A stretch of 52,310 nt of DNA from an uncultured Hyphomicrobiales bacterium (GCA_903930675.1 CAIYZJ010000097.1:1-52310), one strand, 5' to 3'; shown: positions 18,733 to 27,950, counted from the first letter of the stretch. Translations and numbers: made by a program. The notes: generated by a model from the letters alone, not told the origin.

Positions 18733-18764
18733 TTAACCCTTCATTAACGATAAATCGTCATAAT
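18733..18764 (+). promoter_or_regulatory. CtrA box overlapping a promoter of the TPR lipoprotein gene
   Basis: TTAACCCTTCATTAAC (18733-18748) matches the CtrA consensus TTAA-N7-TTAAC exactly. CATAAT at 18759-18764 can serve as the -10 element, which places the CtrA box over the -35 position as in CtrA-activated promoters. The start would be near 18771, about 22 bases before the ATG. Confidence 0.6.
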
Positions 18765-18792
18765 TTGGCGCATGCAGGGATGGAATCGCGCC

Positions 18793-18828
18793 ATGAATCA
18801 CACTTTTAAAATGAATCACAATTTTAAA
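18793..18828 (+). repeat. 18-bp tandem duplication at the start of the TPR lipoprotein gene
   Basis: ATGAATCACACTTTTAAA is followed directly by ATGAATCACAATTTTAAA, one base different. Because the repeat is a multiple of three it keeps the frame and duplicates the start codon. It looks like a recent slippage event in the signal-peptide n-region. Confidence 0.7.
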
Positions 18829-19563
18829 AATCATTGTTTCAGAATGGGCAGTATAGTGGTGGTGGTCGGGCCATTGCTGGCGGGCTGCAATAGTATCGGT
18901 GACTCGATCAGCTTCAATTCCTCCAACACCCAGCCCCGGGTCAGCGCCTATAACTTCGAGGACCTGAGCGACAAGGAGCGTCGCGATTTGGCCAAAGCCT
19001 ATCAGGAGCGACCGCAAAACCGCCGTTTGGCACTCGCTTATGCCGCAAGCCTTCGCGTGACAGGCCAGAGCGCGCAGGCGGTGGCCGTGCTGGAAAAACT
19101 GACCATCCATTATCCCGAGGACAGGGAAGTGCTGTCGGCCTTCGGCAAATCGCTGATCGATGTCGGCCGCTCCAGTCAGGCCGAGGAGGTGTTGGGCAAT
19201 GCCCATGCCCCCGATCAGCCGGATTGGACGATCCTGTCGGCGCAGGGCGTGGCCGCAGACCAGCAGAATGATCATGTCCGTGCCCGCAGTTTTTACAAAG
19301 CCGCTCTGGCGATCATGCCGGATGAACCGAGTATTCTGACAAATCTGGGCCTGTCCTATGCGCTGTCGGGTGATCTCGCGGAGGCCGAACAGACGCTGCG
19401 CAAAGCGATGACCAGCCAGCAGGCCACCGTGATAACGCGCAAAAATCTGGCCATGGTGCTGGCCCTGCGCGCCAAGCCCGCCGAGGCCAAAACCGTTGTG
19501 GCGCAAGACATGACCGTCAGGGAAGCCGATCAATTCATCAGCCAGTTCAAACGCGGCAAATGA
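18793..19563 (+). CDS. TadD-like tetratricopeptide-repeat lipoprotein
   Basis: 256 aa. A lipoprotein signal (MGSIVVVVGPLLAGC) gives a lipobox Cys32 with the chosen start, followed by a Ser/Asn-rich linker and several TPR units from residue ~70 on (RRLALAYAASLRVTGQSAQAVAVLEKL..., ILTNLGLSYALSGDLAEAEQTLRKA). This resembles TadD, the outer-membrane pilotin-type lipoprotein of Tad/Flp pilus systems, but no other tad genes are here, so a general TPR lipoprotein is possible. ATG 18793 has GGGATGG upstream; the preceding ATG at 18772 and the later ones at 18811 and 18844 are alternatives. The N-terminus contains an in-frame 18-bp tandem duplication (MNHTFK-MNHNFK). Confidence 0.75.
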   Translation: MNHTFKMNHNFKNHCFRMGSIVVVVGPLLAGCNSIGDSISFNSSNTQPRVSAYNFEDLSDKERRDLAKAYQERPQNRRLALAYAASLRVTGQSAQAVAVLEKLTIHYPEDREVLSAFGKSLIDVGRSSQAEEVLGNAHAPDQPDWTILSAQGVAADQQNDHVRARSFYKAALAIMPDEPSILTNLGLSYALSGDLAEAEQTLRKAMTSQQATVITRKNLAMVLALRAKPAEAKTVVAQDMTVREADQFISQFKRGK

Positions 19564-19601
19564 GGATTTATCCTGAACGGGAGGTTTTTTTCAGCCGAGA
19601 C

Positions 19602-19629
19602 TTGCGTCGACGCGCATGATCCCTATAGT
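19602..19629 (+). promoter_or_regulatory. Promoter of argG
   Basis: TTGCGT (19602-19607), 16-base spacer, TATAGT (19624-19629), about 95 bases before the argG ATG. A small leader hairpin GCCGCT-N9-AGCGGC (19666-19686) lies between promoter and gene; no known leader class is recognised in it. Confidence 0.5.
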
Positions 19630-19723
19630 CCGCCTCACTTTTCGATTGGGGATGCACCCCGGGGGGCCGCTTGGACCAGCAGCGGCTCCTGTTGATAGAG
19701 AGCGATGAGTCAGGAACAAAACA

Positions 19724-20956
19724 ATGGCCGAAAAGCGCGTCAATAAAGTCGTGCTCGCTTATTCAGGCGGGCTTGATACCTCGATTATTCTGAAATGGCT
19801 GCAAACCACCTATGGTTGCGAAGTGGTGACTTTCACCGCCGATCTCGGTCAGGGTGAGGAATTGGGCCCGGCACGCGACAAGGCGTTGCTGATGGGCATC
19901 AAGCCGGAGAATATTTTCATCGAGGACGTCCGCGAGGAATTTGTCCGTGATTACGTGTTCCCGATGTTCCGCGCCAATGCGCATTATGAGGGGGTCTATC
20001 TGCTCGGCACCTCGATTGCCCGCCCGCTGATCGCCAAAAAGCAGATCGAGATTGCCGAAAAAGTCGGTGCCGATGCGGTGTCGCACGGCGCAACCGGCAA
20101 AGGCAATGACCAGGTGCGGTTCGAGCTGGGCTATTATGCCTTGAAGCCCGATATCACCATCATCGCGCCATGGCGCGAATGGGATCTGACCTCGCGCACC
20201 AAATTGCTGGAATTTGCCGAACAGAACCAGATTCCGATTGCCAAAGACAAGCGCGGCGAAGCCCCGTTCTCTGTCGATGCCAATCTGCTGCATGCCTCGT
20301 CCGAAGGAAAAGTGCTGGAAGATCCTGCGGTCGAAGTGCCCGATTATGTCTATTCGCGCACCATCGGCCCCGAAGACGCCCCCGACAAGGTCACCACCAT
20401 CAGCATCGACTTTGCCAAAGGCGACGCAGTGGCGATCAATGGCGAGGCGATGTCACCCGCCACAATTCTGGCCAAGCTCAATGCTCTGGGCAAGGACAAC
20501 GGCATCGGCCGTCTCGATCTGGTCGAAAACCGCTTCGTCGGCATGAAATCGCGCGGCATGTATGAAACGCCGGGCGGTACGATTCTGGCGGTGGCACATC
20601 GCGGCATTGAATCCATCACATTGGATCGCGGCGCGGGCCACCTCAAGGACGAGTTGATGCCGAAATATGCCGAGCTGATCTATAACGGCTTCTGGTTCTC
20701 GCCCGAGCGCGAAATGTTGCAGGCTCTGATCGACCATTCGCAGGCTGCGGTGACCGGTCGCGTCACCCTGAAGCTCTATAAGGGCAATTGCTGGGTGATC
20801 GGCCGCGAAAGCCCCTATTCGCTCTATGACCAGGATCTGGTGACCTTCGAAGAAGGCGCTGTGGCCTATGACCACCGCGACGCACAGGGCTTTATCCGCC
20901 TCAATGCGCTGCGCTTGCGCACACTGGGCATGCGCAAACGCAAAATGGGCGTGTGA
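19724..20956 (+). CDS. argG: Argininosuccinate synthase
   Basis: Joins citrulline and aspartate with ATP to form argininosuccinate, the penultimate step of arginine synthesis. 410 aa, the normal type-I length. The N-terminal ATP-pyrophosphatase P-loop is AYSGGLDTS (residues 12-20); the citrulline/aspartate-binding segments [26 protein letters not shown] and [12 protein letters not shown] are all present. It is a single transcription unit with its own promoter (19602-19629) and a strong hairpin after the stop. The ATG at 19724 follows AGGAACAAAAC, giving a usable Shine-Dalgarno. Confidence 0.98.
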   Translation: MAEKRVNKVVLAYSGGLDTSIILKWLQTTYGCEVVTFTADLGQGEELGPARDKALLMGIKPENIFIEDVREEFVRDYVFPMFRANAHYEGVYLLGTSIARPLIAKKQIEIAEKVGADAVSHGATGKGNDQVRFELGYYALKPDITIIAPWREWDLTSRTKLLEFAEQNQIPIAKDKRGEAPFSVDANLLHASSEGKVLEDPAVEVPDYVYSRTIGPEDAPDKVTTISIDFAKGDAVAINGEAMSPATILAKLNALGKDNGIGRLDLVENRFVGMKSRGMYETPGGTILAVAHRGIESITLDRGAGHLKDELMPKYAELIYNGFWFSPEREMLQALIDHSQAAVTGRVTLKLYKGNCWVIGRESPYSLYDQDLVTFEEGAVAYDHRDAQGFIRLNALRLRTLGMRKRKMGV

Positions 20957-20984
20957 CGCTTTTCCCGTTTGAATGAATTATGAT

Positions 20985-21014
20985 CGAAAGGCAGGGCTTT
21001 GGTCCTGCCTTTCG
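20985..21014 (+). terminator. Terminator hairpin of argG
   Basis: CGAAAGGCAGG, loop of eight, CCTGCCTTTCG: an 11-bp perfect stem 29 bases after the argG stop. The U-tract is poor (CGTTT), so termination may be partial. Confidence 0.65.
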
Positions 21015-21087
21015 CGTTTGGGAGCGGTTTTTGGCTGTCTCACCATTTTGGAGCAAAGGTTAAAAGCACAAACAGGCCAGAGATTGG

Positions 21088-21116
21088 TTGCCTTTTCCCT
21101 TAAAATCCTTTATGTG
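21088..21116 (+). promoter_or_regulatory. Promoter of typA
   Basis: TTGCCT (21088-21093), 17-base spacer, TATGTG (21111-21116). Predicted leader of about 65 bases containing the hairpin at 21139-21164. Confidence 0.45.
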
Positions 21117-21138
21117 CAGCGCAATATTGACTTGGTTG

Positions 21139-21164
21139 CACCCGGCTTCCCATGAAGTCGGGTG
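21139..21164 (+). other. 11-bp hairpin in the typA leader
   Basis: CACCCGGCTTC, loop CCAT, GAAGTCGGGTG: ten Watson-Crick pairs and one G-U. It ends 22 bases before the typA ATG, immediately upstream of the Shine-Dalgarno region GAGAGGAAG. The 3' side is TTGTCGTT rather than a U-run, so it is a leader structure more than a terminator. Confidence 0.55.
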
Positions 21165-21186
21165 TTGTCGTTCGAGAGGAAGTAAA

Positions 21187-23013
21187 ATGGCACTGCGGAA
21201 TATCGCGATCATCGCGCACGTTGACCACGGCAAGACCACGCTGGTGGATAAGCTTCTCGCCCAGTCCGGCACGTTTCGTGAAAACCAGAAAGTGGCCGAA
21301 CGCGCCATGGACTCCAACGATCTGGAGCGCGAGCGCGGCATTACCATTCTGGCCAAATGCACCTCGGTGCAGTGGAAAGATACGCGGATCAACATCGTCG
21401 ACACTCCGGGCCATGCCGATTTCGGCGGCGAGGTCGAGCGTATCCTGAACATGGTGGACGGCGTGATCGTGCTGGTCGATGCCGCCGAAGGCCCGATGCC
21501 CCAGACCAAATTCGTGGTCGGCAAGGCCTTGAAGCTCGGTTTGAAGCCGATTGTCGCGATCAACAAGATCGACAAGCCCGAACAGCGCGCTTCCGAAGTC
21601 GTCAACGAAGTGTTTGATCTGTTTGCAGCCCTTGATGCGACCGACGAGCAGCTCGATTTCCCGATTCTCTATGGTTCGGCCAAAAACGGCTGGATGTCGG
21701 AAAGCCCCGACGGACCCCAGACCGATCTCGGTCCGATGTTCGACTTGGTGCTGAAGCATGTCGCCCCGCCTGTGACCGAAGAAGGCGCGTTCCGCCTGTT
21801 GGGCGTGATTCTGGAAGCCAATCCCTATCTCGGCCGCATCATCACCGGCCGTATCACGTCGGGCACGGTCAAGCCAAATCAGTCGTTCAAGGTTTTGGGT
21901 GCCGATGGCATACAGATCGAACAGGGCCGCATTTCCAAAGTGCTCGGTTTCCGTGGTCTCGAGCGGGTTCCGGTCGAAGAAGCTGTCGCCGGGGACATCG
22001 TTGCCATTGCCGGCATGGTGAAAGGCACCGTGGCGGACACATTCTGCGACATGTCGGTCGAAGCACCGCTGCCGGCCCATCCGATTGATCCGCCAACCGT
22101 GAGCATGCAGTTCCGCGTCAATGATTCGCCGCTGGCAGGAACCGAAGGCGACAAGGTCACCAGCCGCATGATCCGCGACCGCTTGATGAAGGAAGCCGAA
22201 GGCAATATCGCGCTGAAAATCAGCGAATCCGCCGACAAGGATTCGTTCGAAGTGGCAGGCCGCGGTGAATTGCAGCTGGCCATTCTGATCGAACAGATGC
22301 GCCGCGAAGGTTTCGAACTGGCCGTGTCGCGTCCGAAAGTGGTGCTGTCACGCGACGAAGCGACCAACCAGATGCTGGAGCCGGTCGAAGAAGTCGTGAT
22401 CGACGTGGATGAAGAGCATTCCGGTGTTGTCGTGCAGAAAATGTCCGAACGTCGCGCCGAAATGATCGAAATGCGTCCTTCGGGCGGCAATCGCCTGCGT
22501 CTGGTGTTTTACGCCCCGACCCGTGGTCTGATCGGCTATCTCGGCGAATTGCTGACCGATACCCGTGGTACCGCGATCATGAACCGCTTGTTCCATGCCT
22601 ATTCGCCTTACAAGGGCGATATCCAGGGCCGCCGCAACGGTGTGTTGATTTCCAATGAATCGGGTGAAGCCGTGGCCTATGCGCTGTGGAACCTCGAAGA
22701 CCGCGGCCCGATGATGATCGAGCCCGGCTGGAAGGTCTATCAGGGTATGATCGTCGGCGAGCACAACCGCGAAAACGATCTGGAAATCAACGTGTTGAAG
22801 GGCAAGAAGCTGACCAACGTCCGCGCTGCCGGCAAGGACGAGGCCGTGCGCCTGACCCCGCCGATCCGCATGACTTTGGAAAAATCGCTGGCCTATATCC
22901 AGGACGACGAATTGGTGGAAGTGACACCGAAGTCGATCCGTCTGCGCAAGATCCATCTTGATCCGAACGACCGCAAGCGGGCCGAACGCTCATCCAAGGA
23001 TTCCGCTGCTTAA
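21187..23013 (+). CDS. typA: Ribosome-binding translational GTPase TypA/BipA
   Basis: 608 aa EF-G-like GTPase that associates with the ribosome and helps 50S assembly and growth under stress such as cold. G1 HVDHGKTT and G2 [10 protein letters not shown] are followed by G3 DTPGHADF and G4 NKIDKPEQR; later come domains II, III and V and the TypA-specific C-terminal domain ([22 protein letters not shown]). ATG 21187 was chosen over an upstream in-frame extension because GAGGAAG lies just before it and the extension contains the leader hairpin. Its stop overlaps the stop of the convergent btuF gene by four bases. Confidence 0.97.
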   Translation: MALRNIAIIAHVDHGKTTLVDKLLAQSGTFRENQKVAERAMDSNDLERERGITILAKCTSVQWKDTRINIVDTPGHADFGGEVERILNMVDGVIVLVDAAEGPMPQTKFVVGKALKLGLKPIVAINKIDKPEQRASEVVNEVFDLFAALDATDEQLDFPILYGSAKNGWMSESPDGPQTDLGPMFDLVLKHVAPPVTEEGAFRLLGVILEANPYLGRIITGRITSGTVKPNQSFKVLGADGIQIEQGRISKVLGFRGLERVPVEEAVAGDIVAIAGMVKGTVADTFCDMSVEAPLPAHPIDPPTVSMQFRVNDSPLAGTEGDKVTSRMIRDRLMKEAEGNIALKISESADKDSFEVAGRGELQLAILIEQMRREGFELAVSRPKVVLSRDEATNQMLEPVEEVVIDVDEEHSGVVVQKMSERRAEMIEMRPSGGNRLRLVFYAPTRGLIGYLGELLTDTRGTAIMNRLFHAYSPYKGDIQGRRNGVLISNESGEAVAYALWNLEDRGPMMIEPGWKVYQGMIVGEHNRENDLEINVLKGKKLTNVRAAGKDEAVRLTPPIRMTLEKSLAYIQDDELVEVTPKSIRLRKIHLDPNDRKRAERSSKDSAA

Positions 23014-23879
23014 GGCGATTGTCGGGCAAGCCCGAGGGCTTGCGACAGATGATTGATCAAAGCGGGGGTTTGCGGACCACCACACAAAGCAAGGCGGGTC
23101 GGGATACCGATCCGCCTTTTTCCGTCAAAGGCCTTGTTCAGCGCCGGATGGCGCAACAAGGCGGTCCCCATATCCTCGGCTGTCGGCGAGGAATCGGTGA
23201 CAAGCAGTACGTCCGGCCTGTCGGCCAACACGCGTTCGAGCGTGACAAATCCGCCTTGTGCGAGCCCCAACCGATCGGCGTGGTTGCCCAAGCCCCATTG
23301 CCGGACCAGATCGGCCACCAGACCCTGCGTGCCCGGCGCATAGAGCCGCCGCTCGATCTCCAGCACGCTGAATGGGGTGTTGACGGGGGTAACGCGGGCC
23401 ATGGCCTCGTCAATCCGGTTGATCAGCTGCTCACCGCGTACGCTCTGGCCCAGACGGCCGGCGAGCTGGCGGATTTGCGCCTTGCCGGCCTCCAGACTGG
23501 TCCAGCCCCCCAATGTCATGACCTCGATCCGGTGACCGGCGAGAATTTGGCGGGTCAGCCGGTGCTCGTAAGGGGCGGCCAGCACCAGATCGGGGCGCAA
23601 TTGCAGCAGGATTTCGCTGCGCGGTGTGATGGTGCGGAAGGCCTGCGCCTCATGCGCCATATCCGACAACAAGGGATCACGCGCCAAAGGCGACAAAGCC
23701 ACAATCTGGTCGGGACCGGCTAGAGCCAGCAACAGCTGGTCGGTGCATAGATTCAGCGAGATCACCTGTTTTGCAGGGGCAGATTGGGCGGCAAGCGGGA
23801 CTGCTATGATCGAAACGGTCCAAGTTGCCAGCAAAATCAGGCTAAGCCGAAAGAGTCGGGTAAATCGGATGCGCATCAT
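23010..23879 (-). CDS. btuF: Periplasmic B12-binding protein, BtuF-like
   Basis: 289 aa class III substrate-binding protein of a cobalamin (possibly siderophore) ABC importer. A basic N-terminus and hydrophobic segment ending in VPLAAQSA form a signal peptide. The mature part has VISLNLCTDQLLLALAGPDQIVALS, the N-terminal lobe, then RPDLVLAAPYE, a long connecting helix and the C-terminal lobe (RPDVLLVTDSSP). The substrate is inferred from position: it is divergent from a cobalamin-riboswitch-controlled btuBCD operon. ATG 23877-23879 has AGGTG upstream; the next codon is also ATG. The gene itself has no riboswitch on its strand. The 3' end overlaps typA by four bases. Confidence 0.85.
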   Translation of the reverse strand: MMRIRFTRLFRLSLILLATWTVSIIAVPLAAQSAPAKQVISLNLCTDQLLLALAGPDQIVALSPLARDPLLSDMAHEAQAFRTITPRSEILLQLRPDLVLAAPYEHRLTRQILAGHRIEVMTLGGWTSLEAGKAQIRQLAGRLGQSVRGEQLINRIDEAMARVTPVNTPFSVLEIERRLYAPGTQGLVADLVRQWGLGNHADRLGLAQGGFVTLERVLADRPDVLLVTDSSPTAEDMGTALLRHPALNKAFDGKRRIGIPTRLALCGGPQTPALINHLSQALGLARQSP

Positions 23880-23880
23880 C

Positions 23881-23909
23881 TTGCACCTATAGACTGGTTC
23901 GCGTAGCGT
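23881..23909 (+). promoter_or_regulatory. Possible promoter of the riboswitch-btuBCD transcript
   Basis: TTGCAC (23881-23886), 17 bases, TAGCGT (23904-23909). The -10 element is weak (3/6), but the predicted start near 23916 falls just before the riboswitch fold begins. Confidence 0.35.
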
Positions 23910-23918
23910 CGAAACTGC

Positions 23919-24084
23919 GTTGGTGTCCCGATGAGGGATGAAACGGGAATGTGGTGCGAGGTGGTTCATTCACCTTTATGCCACAGCTGCCCCCGCAACT
24001 GTAAGCGGTTTGCTTCTTCCGAATGCCACTGGTTTTGACCGGGAAGGCGGAAAGAGGCTGATACCGCGAGCCAGGAGACCGGCC
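23919..24084 (+). ncRNA. Cobalamin riboswitch upstream of btuB
   Basis: Conserved blocks appear in order: an initial stem region, GCCACAGCTGCCCCCGCAAC followed by TGTAAGCGG (the B12 core), GCCACTG, a second arm closing with CCGGGAAGGCGG, and the final CGAGCCAGGAGACCGGCC. This order is diagnostic for the adenosylcobalamin riboswitch. It controls btuB and, by overlap, btuCD: high cofactor should reduce expression. It ends 50 bases before the btuB ATG. Confidence 0.95.
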
Positions 24085-24106
24085 AACGTTGAACGTAACC
24101 CCTAGC

Positions 24107-24123
24107 ACCGTCGGCGGGACGGT
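24107..24123 (+). promoter_or_regulatory. Hairpin next to the btuB ribosome site (likely expression platform)
   Basis: ACCGTC, loop GGCGG, GACGGT, ending two bases before the Shine-Dalgarno GGAGGA (24125-24130). No U-run follows, so regulation is probably at translation initiation, with this hairpin limiting access to the ribosome site in one conformation. Confidence 0.45.
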
Positions 24124-24134
24124 TGGAGGAAGCT

Positions 24135-26141
24135 ATGAACGTGCCCGAACGGCACCGAGCCCTTGTGGCCGGTGCGCTCTCTGTGCTGTGTTTGACAGCC
24201 ATTTGTTCCCGATCCTCGGATCTTCATGCCGAAACAGCGGTATTGACCGGCAAAGAGATTGTCGTGACGCCGTTTCGTACCGAAATGGAAATCAGCCGCT
24301 CGGGTTCGGCGATCACGATCATCCGTGCCGACGAAATCCAGAAATGGGGCGCGCAAACGCTGGCCGATGTCATGCGTTCGGTGCCTGGTGTCTCCATCAC
24401 CCAGAATGGCGGACCCGCAGGGCTTGCGACTTTGCGGTTGCGCGGGGCCGAAGCGCGCCATTCGATGGTGATGATCGACGGCATCCGCATCGGTGATCCG
24501 GCATCGACCGGCGGCGAGTTCGATTTCAGCGCGGTGGCGGCCAATGATATCGAACGGATCGAGATTTTGCGCGGCCCGCAATCGGCGCTTTACGGCTCCG
24601 AGGCGATGGGTGGCGTGGTCAATATCATCACCCGCAAGGGCAAGCGCGATCCCAAAGCCAGCCTGACGATGGAAGGCGGCTCTTACGGGGCGCGCAGTTT
24701 CACCGGTTCGGTCAGCGGCGGCACGCGCGATGTCGATTATGCCATTTCTGCGAGCGGTTTCGCCAATGACGGCTTTTCCGGTTATGGCCACAATATTCCG
24801 CGCATCACCCGCAATCTCGCGACACCGCTCGAACATGACCCCGCCCAGAAAGCCAGTTTTTCGGCGCGGGTCGGCTGGCAGCCGCAACAGGATCTGCGCT
24901 TCGATTTCGGCATGATCTCGATGCTGAACAACAATCATTATGATCTGTCGTCGGGCGATGATCCGTTCAACCGCACCCGCAACCACACCACGCAGGTCTG
25001 GAGCAAGGCGACGCTTGATCTGCTGGATGGCCGGCTGCGCTCCTCCGCCAAAGTCTTTGCCAACAGGACCGACAGACATGCGGGCACTGTCGGCTATTTT
25101 GACCCGAATTATCTGTCTTATGGCCCCAATTCGCTCGATTATCGCGGGGATCGTTACGGGATCGAACTGCAGAACGATCTCAAGCTCGGTTCCTATGGCC
25201 TGCTGATTTTCGGGGTGGCAAGCGAGGCCGAGACGGCGTTTTCGACCAATCAGGCTTTGCCGCGCGGCTCGTCCGTCCGCTATGTGACGGGGGATGCCAG
25301 CCAGAGCACGCAATCGGCCTATGTGATGCATCAATTGCCACTCGGCGAGCGGTTGAGCCTGTCGCTCGGCGGCCGCATCGATGATACCGATCCCAACCGG
25401 TTTGCGACATGGCGGGCGACAGCCGCCTATGCGATCAACGAGACCGGTACCAAATTGCGCAGCAGCATCGGGACCGGTGCCAAATCTCCCTCGCTCTATC
25501 AGCGTTTCAGCGAATATGGCTCGCTGGCCTTGCGGCCCGAGGACAATATCGGCTTCGATATCGGGATTGATCAGGATTTTTTCGACAAGCGCGTGCAATC
25601 GAGCACCACGGCTTTCGAGACGCGCTATCAAAATCTGATCAATTTCGGCAGCGACGGCAGTTGTACCGCGGCGCAAAACGCCAATTTCGGCGGCTGCTAT
25701 TTCAATGTCGACCAGGCCAAAACCCGTGGTGTCGAACAGACGCTGGTTTTTGCTTTGGTGCCCGATCTGTGGCGGGTGAAAACGTCTTATACATTCATGC
25801 TGGCCGAGGATCTTTCCACCCATTCCGCCTTGTTGCGGCGGCCCCAGCATCAGGCCATGGCCTCGCTGACCTATCTCGGTTTCGACAGGATCGAAATCGA
25901 GCCGCGGCTGAGTTTTGTCGGGCATCGGATCGATATCTATTATGATGATGCGACATTCACGAGCACGCGGGTGGCACTGGCACCCTATGCCAAGCTGGAT
26001 CTGCTGGCCTCTTATAAATTCGATGCCACCTATATGGCCTATATCCGCGCCGAAAACCTGACCAATGCCCATTACGAGGATAACCGGGGCTTCGGCACGG
26101 CGGGCCGCTCGGTCTATGTCGGTCTGCGCGCCACATGGTAA
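24135..26141 (+). CDS. btuB: TonB-dependent vitamin B12 receptor BtuB
   Basis: 668 aa outer-membrane transporter. Signal peptide at residues 1 to ~33 (…DLHAETA). A TonB-box-like segment EIVVTPFR follows near residue 42, then the plug domain (IRADEIQKWGAQTLADVMRSVPGV, LRLRGAEARHSMVMIDGIRI, IERIEILRGPQSALYGSEAMGGVVNIIT) and a 22-strand barrel ending in the aromatic terminus YVGLRATW. The ATG at 24135 is used because GGAGGA is five bases upstream; a TTG four codons earlier would put the ribosome site inside the coding region. Cobalamin as substrate is inferred from the riboswitch and the plug sequence. The stop overlaps the btuC start. Confidence 0.95.
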   Translation: MNVPERHRALVAGALSVLCLTAICSRSSDLHAETAVLTGKEIVVTPFRTEMEISRSGSAITIIRADEIQKWGAQTLADVMRSVPGVSITQNGGPAGLATLRLRGAEARHSMVMIDGIRIGDPASTGGEFDFSAVAANDIERIEILRGPQSALYGSEAMGGVVNIITRKGKRDPKASLTMEGGSYGARSFTGSVSGGTRDVDYAISASGFANDGFSGYGHNIPRITRNLATPLEHDPAQKASFSARVGWQPQQDLRFDFGMISMLNNNHYDLSSGDDPFNRTRNHTTQVWSKATLDLLDGRLRSSAKVFANRTDRHAGTVGYFDPNYLSYGPNSLDYRGDRYGIELQNDLKLGSYGLLIFGVASEAETAFSTNQALPRGSSVRYVTGDASQSTQSAYVMHQLPLGERLSLSLGGRIDDTDPNRFATWRATAAYAINETGTKLRSSIGTGAKSPSLYQRFSEYGSLALRPEDNIGFDIGIDQDFFDKRVQSSTTAFETRYQNLINFGSDGSCTAAQNANFGGCYFNVDQAKTRGVEQTLVFALVPDLWRVKTSYTFMLAEDLSTHSALLRRPQHQAMASLTYLGFDRIEIEPRLSFVGHRIDIYYDDATFTSTRVALAPYAKLDLLASYKFDATYMAYIRAENLTNAHYEDNRGFGTAGRSVYVGLRATW

Positions 26142-27169
26142 CAGACCAACCCCGCGCCGATCAGGCCCGTCTTTCGCCACACCGGCGACTGGCGGGTCTT
26201 TATGCGGTGCTGGTTGTGATGCTGTGCGCCTCGTTGCTGACAGGCGCGGTGCCGCTGTCTCTCGCGCAAAGCCTCAAGGGTTTGTGGGGCGGGGATGATC
26301 TGGCCGCCACCATCATGCGCGAGATCAGACTGCCGCGCACGCTGCTGGCATTGTTTGTCGGCGGGATTTTGGGAATCTCGGGCGCGGCCTTGCAAGGTTT
26401 GATGCGCAATCCGCTGGCTGATCCGACGGTGTTCGGCGCGCCGCAATCCGCTGCTTTCGGCGCGGTGCTGGTGCTGTATAGCGGCATGGCGGGGGCCTTG
26501 TCGGTTGTTTTGCCGCTGGCGGCGATTGGCACGGCCTTGCTGTCGTTTGTGGTTTTGATGCGGATTGTCGGCCGCGAGGCCTCGGTGGTGGCCTTGATTC
26601 TGGCCGGTCTGGCGATCGGCACGCTGGCGGGCGCGGCCACATCGATCGTCATTGCCCTGTCGCCCAATCCGTTTGCGGTGACGGAAATCGTGTTCTGGAT
26701 GATGGGCTCGTTCGAGGACCGCTCGCTGCTGCATGTCGGCCTGTCCGTGCCTTTTATCCTTGCGGCGATGGGCCTGTTGCTATCGCAGGGCAATGGCTAT
26801 CGCGCGCTGGTCTTGGGCGAGGACAGCGCAACCAGTCTGGGAATAGATGTCTCCCGTTTGCGGTGGATGACGCTTGCCTCGGTGGCGATGGGCGTGGGGG
26901 CCGCGGTGGCGGTGTCGGGGGCCATCGGCTTTGTCGGTCTGATCGCACCCCATTGCGCCCGCTTGCTGGTGGGGGCCGATCCCAGGCGGATTTTATGGCC
27001 GTCTTTGCTGTCGGGCAGTCTGTTGATGCTGATGGCCGATGTGCTGGTGCGGCTGGTTCCGGCGCAGACGGAATTGCGGGTGGGGGCCGTCACGGCCTTG
27101 CTGGGTGTGCCGCTGTTTGTTGCCGCCATCCGCCGTCATCGCGGCCTGTTTGCTGAGGGCGCGGCATGA
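26135..27169 (+). CDS. btuC: B12 ABC transporter permease BtuC (FecCD family)
   Basis: 344 aa inner-membrane permease with about ten hydrophobic segments. Family motifs seen: RLPRTLLALFVGGILGISGAALQG near the N-terminus, NPLADPTVFG, SLGIDVSRLRW and GAIGFVGLIAPHCARLLVGADPR (the BtuD-contacting loop), and LLGVPLFVAAI at the end. The ATG overlaps the btuB stop by seven bases and the stop overlaps the btuD ATG, so translation is coupled and the gene is under the same riboswitch. Confidence 0.94.
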   Translation: MVTDQPRADQARLSPHRRLAGLYAVLVVMLCASLLTGAVPLSLAQSLKGLWGGDDLAATIMREIRLPRTLLALFVGGILGISGAALQGLMRNPLADPTVFGAPQSAAFGAVLVLYSGMAGALSVVLPLAAIGTALLSFVVLMRIVGREASVVALILAGLAIGTLAGAATSIVIALSPNPFAVTEIVFWMMGSFEDRSLLHVGLSVPFILAAMGLLLSQGNGYRALVLGEDSATSLGIDVSRLRWMTLASVAMGVGAAVAVSGAIGFVGLIAPHCARLLVGADPRRILWPSLLSGSLLMLMADVLVRLVPAQTELRVGAVTALLGVPLFVAAIRRHRGLFAEGAA

Positions 27170-27948
27170 CAAGCACCACGCTTCACGCCGAACAAGTCTC
27201 ACTCGATCTCGGTGGCCGGACGGTGTTGCATGCGGTCGATCTGGCTTTTGCTCCTGCCTGCCTGCATGCGATGGTGGGACCGAACGGGGCCGGAAAGTCC
27301 AGTCTGATGCGGATTCTGGCACAGGTGCTGGCCCCGTCTTCGGGTCGCGTGCTGATGAATGGCCGGCCTTTGGCCGGTCTGTCTGCCAACCAGCGCGCCC
27401 GCATGGTGGCCTATCTGCCGCAAGACCGTCAGGCGGCTTGGCCGATGCCGGTGCGCGAACTGGTGATGCTGGGGCGCATGCCGCACGGGGCCACGGTCGA
27501 GCGGGCCACCCGACAGGATTGGCAGGCGGTGGATCAGGCACTGGAGCGCACCAAAGTGTCCGGTCTGGCGCATCGCTGCATCACACAACTCTCGGGCGGC
27601 GAGAAAGCGCGGGTGATGCTGGCCCGTGCTCTGGCCACACAAGCCCCGGTTTTACTGGTCGACGAGCCGATTGCCGCGCTTGATCCGCATCATCAGTGGC
27701 TGATGATGGAATTGCTGCAACAAGAGGCGCAAGCGGGTTGCCTCGTGATTGCGGTGCTGCATGATCTGTCTCTTGCCGCACGCTTTGCCGACAGGATCGT
27801 GATGCTCGATCAGGGCAGAGTGGTTGTCCAAGGTGATTCTGTGACCGTTTTGACGGCGCAACGTCTGGCCGATGTGTTTGATATTGCCGTCACTCTCGAA
27901 CAGGACAAGCATGGCTTGCGCCTTGTCCAGACCGGACTTGTACCCTGA
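27166..27948 (+). CDS. btuD: B12 ABC transporter ATPase BtuD
   Basis: 260 aa ABC ATPase. Walker A GPNGAGKSS, Q-loop VAYLPQD, signature LSGGEKARVMLARAL, Walker B LLVDEPIAALD and switch His in VLHDLSLAARFAD. Starts in an ATGA overlap with btuC and closes the operon. Together with BtuF it completes a full inner-membrane importer: BtuB (outer membrane), BtuF (periplasm), BtuC2D2. No clear terminator follows before the dpp promoter region. Confidence 0.93.
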   Translation: MTSTTLHAEQVSLDLGGRTVLHAVDLAFAPACLHAMVGPNGAGKSSLMRILAQVLAPSSGRVLMNGRPLAGLSANQRARMVAYLPQDRQAAWPMPVRELVMLGRMPHGATVERATRQDWQAVDQALERTKVSGLAHRCITQLSGGEKARVMLARALATQAPVLLVDEPIAALDPHHQWLMMELLQQEAQAGCLVIAVLHDLSLAARFADRIVMLDQGRVVVQGDSVTVLTAQRLADVFDIAVTLEQDKHGLRLVQTGLVP

Positions 27949-27950
27949 TT

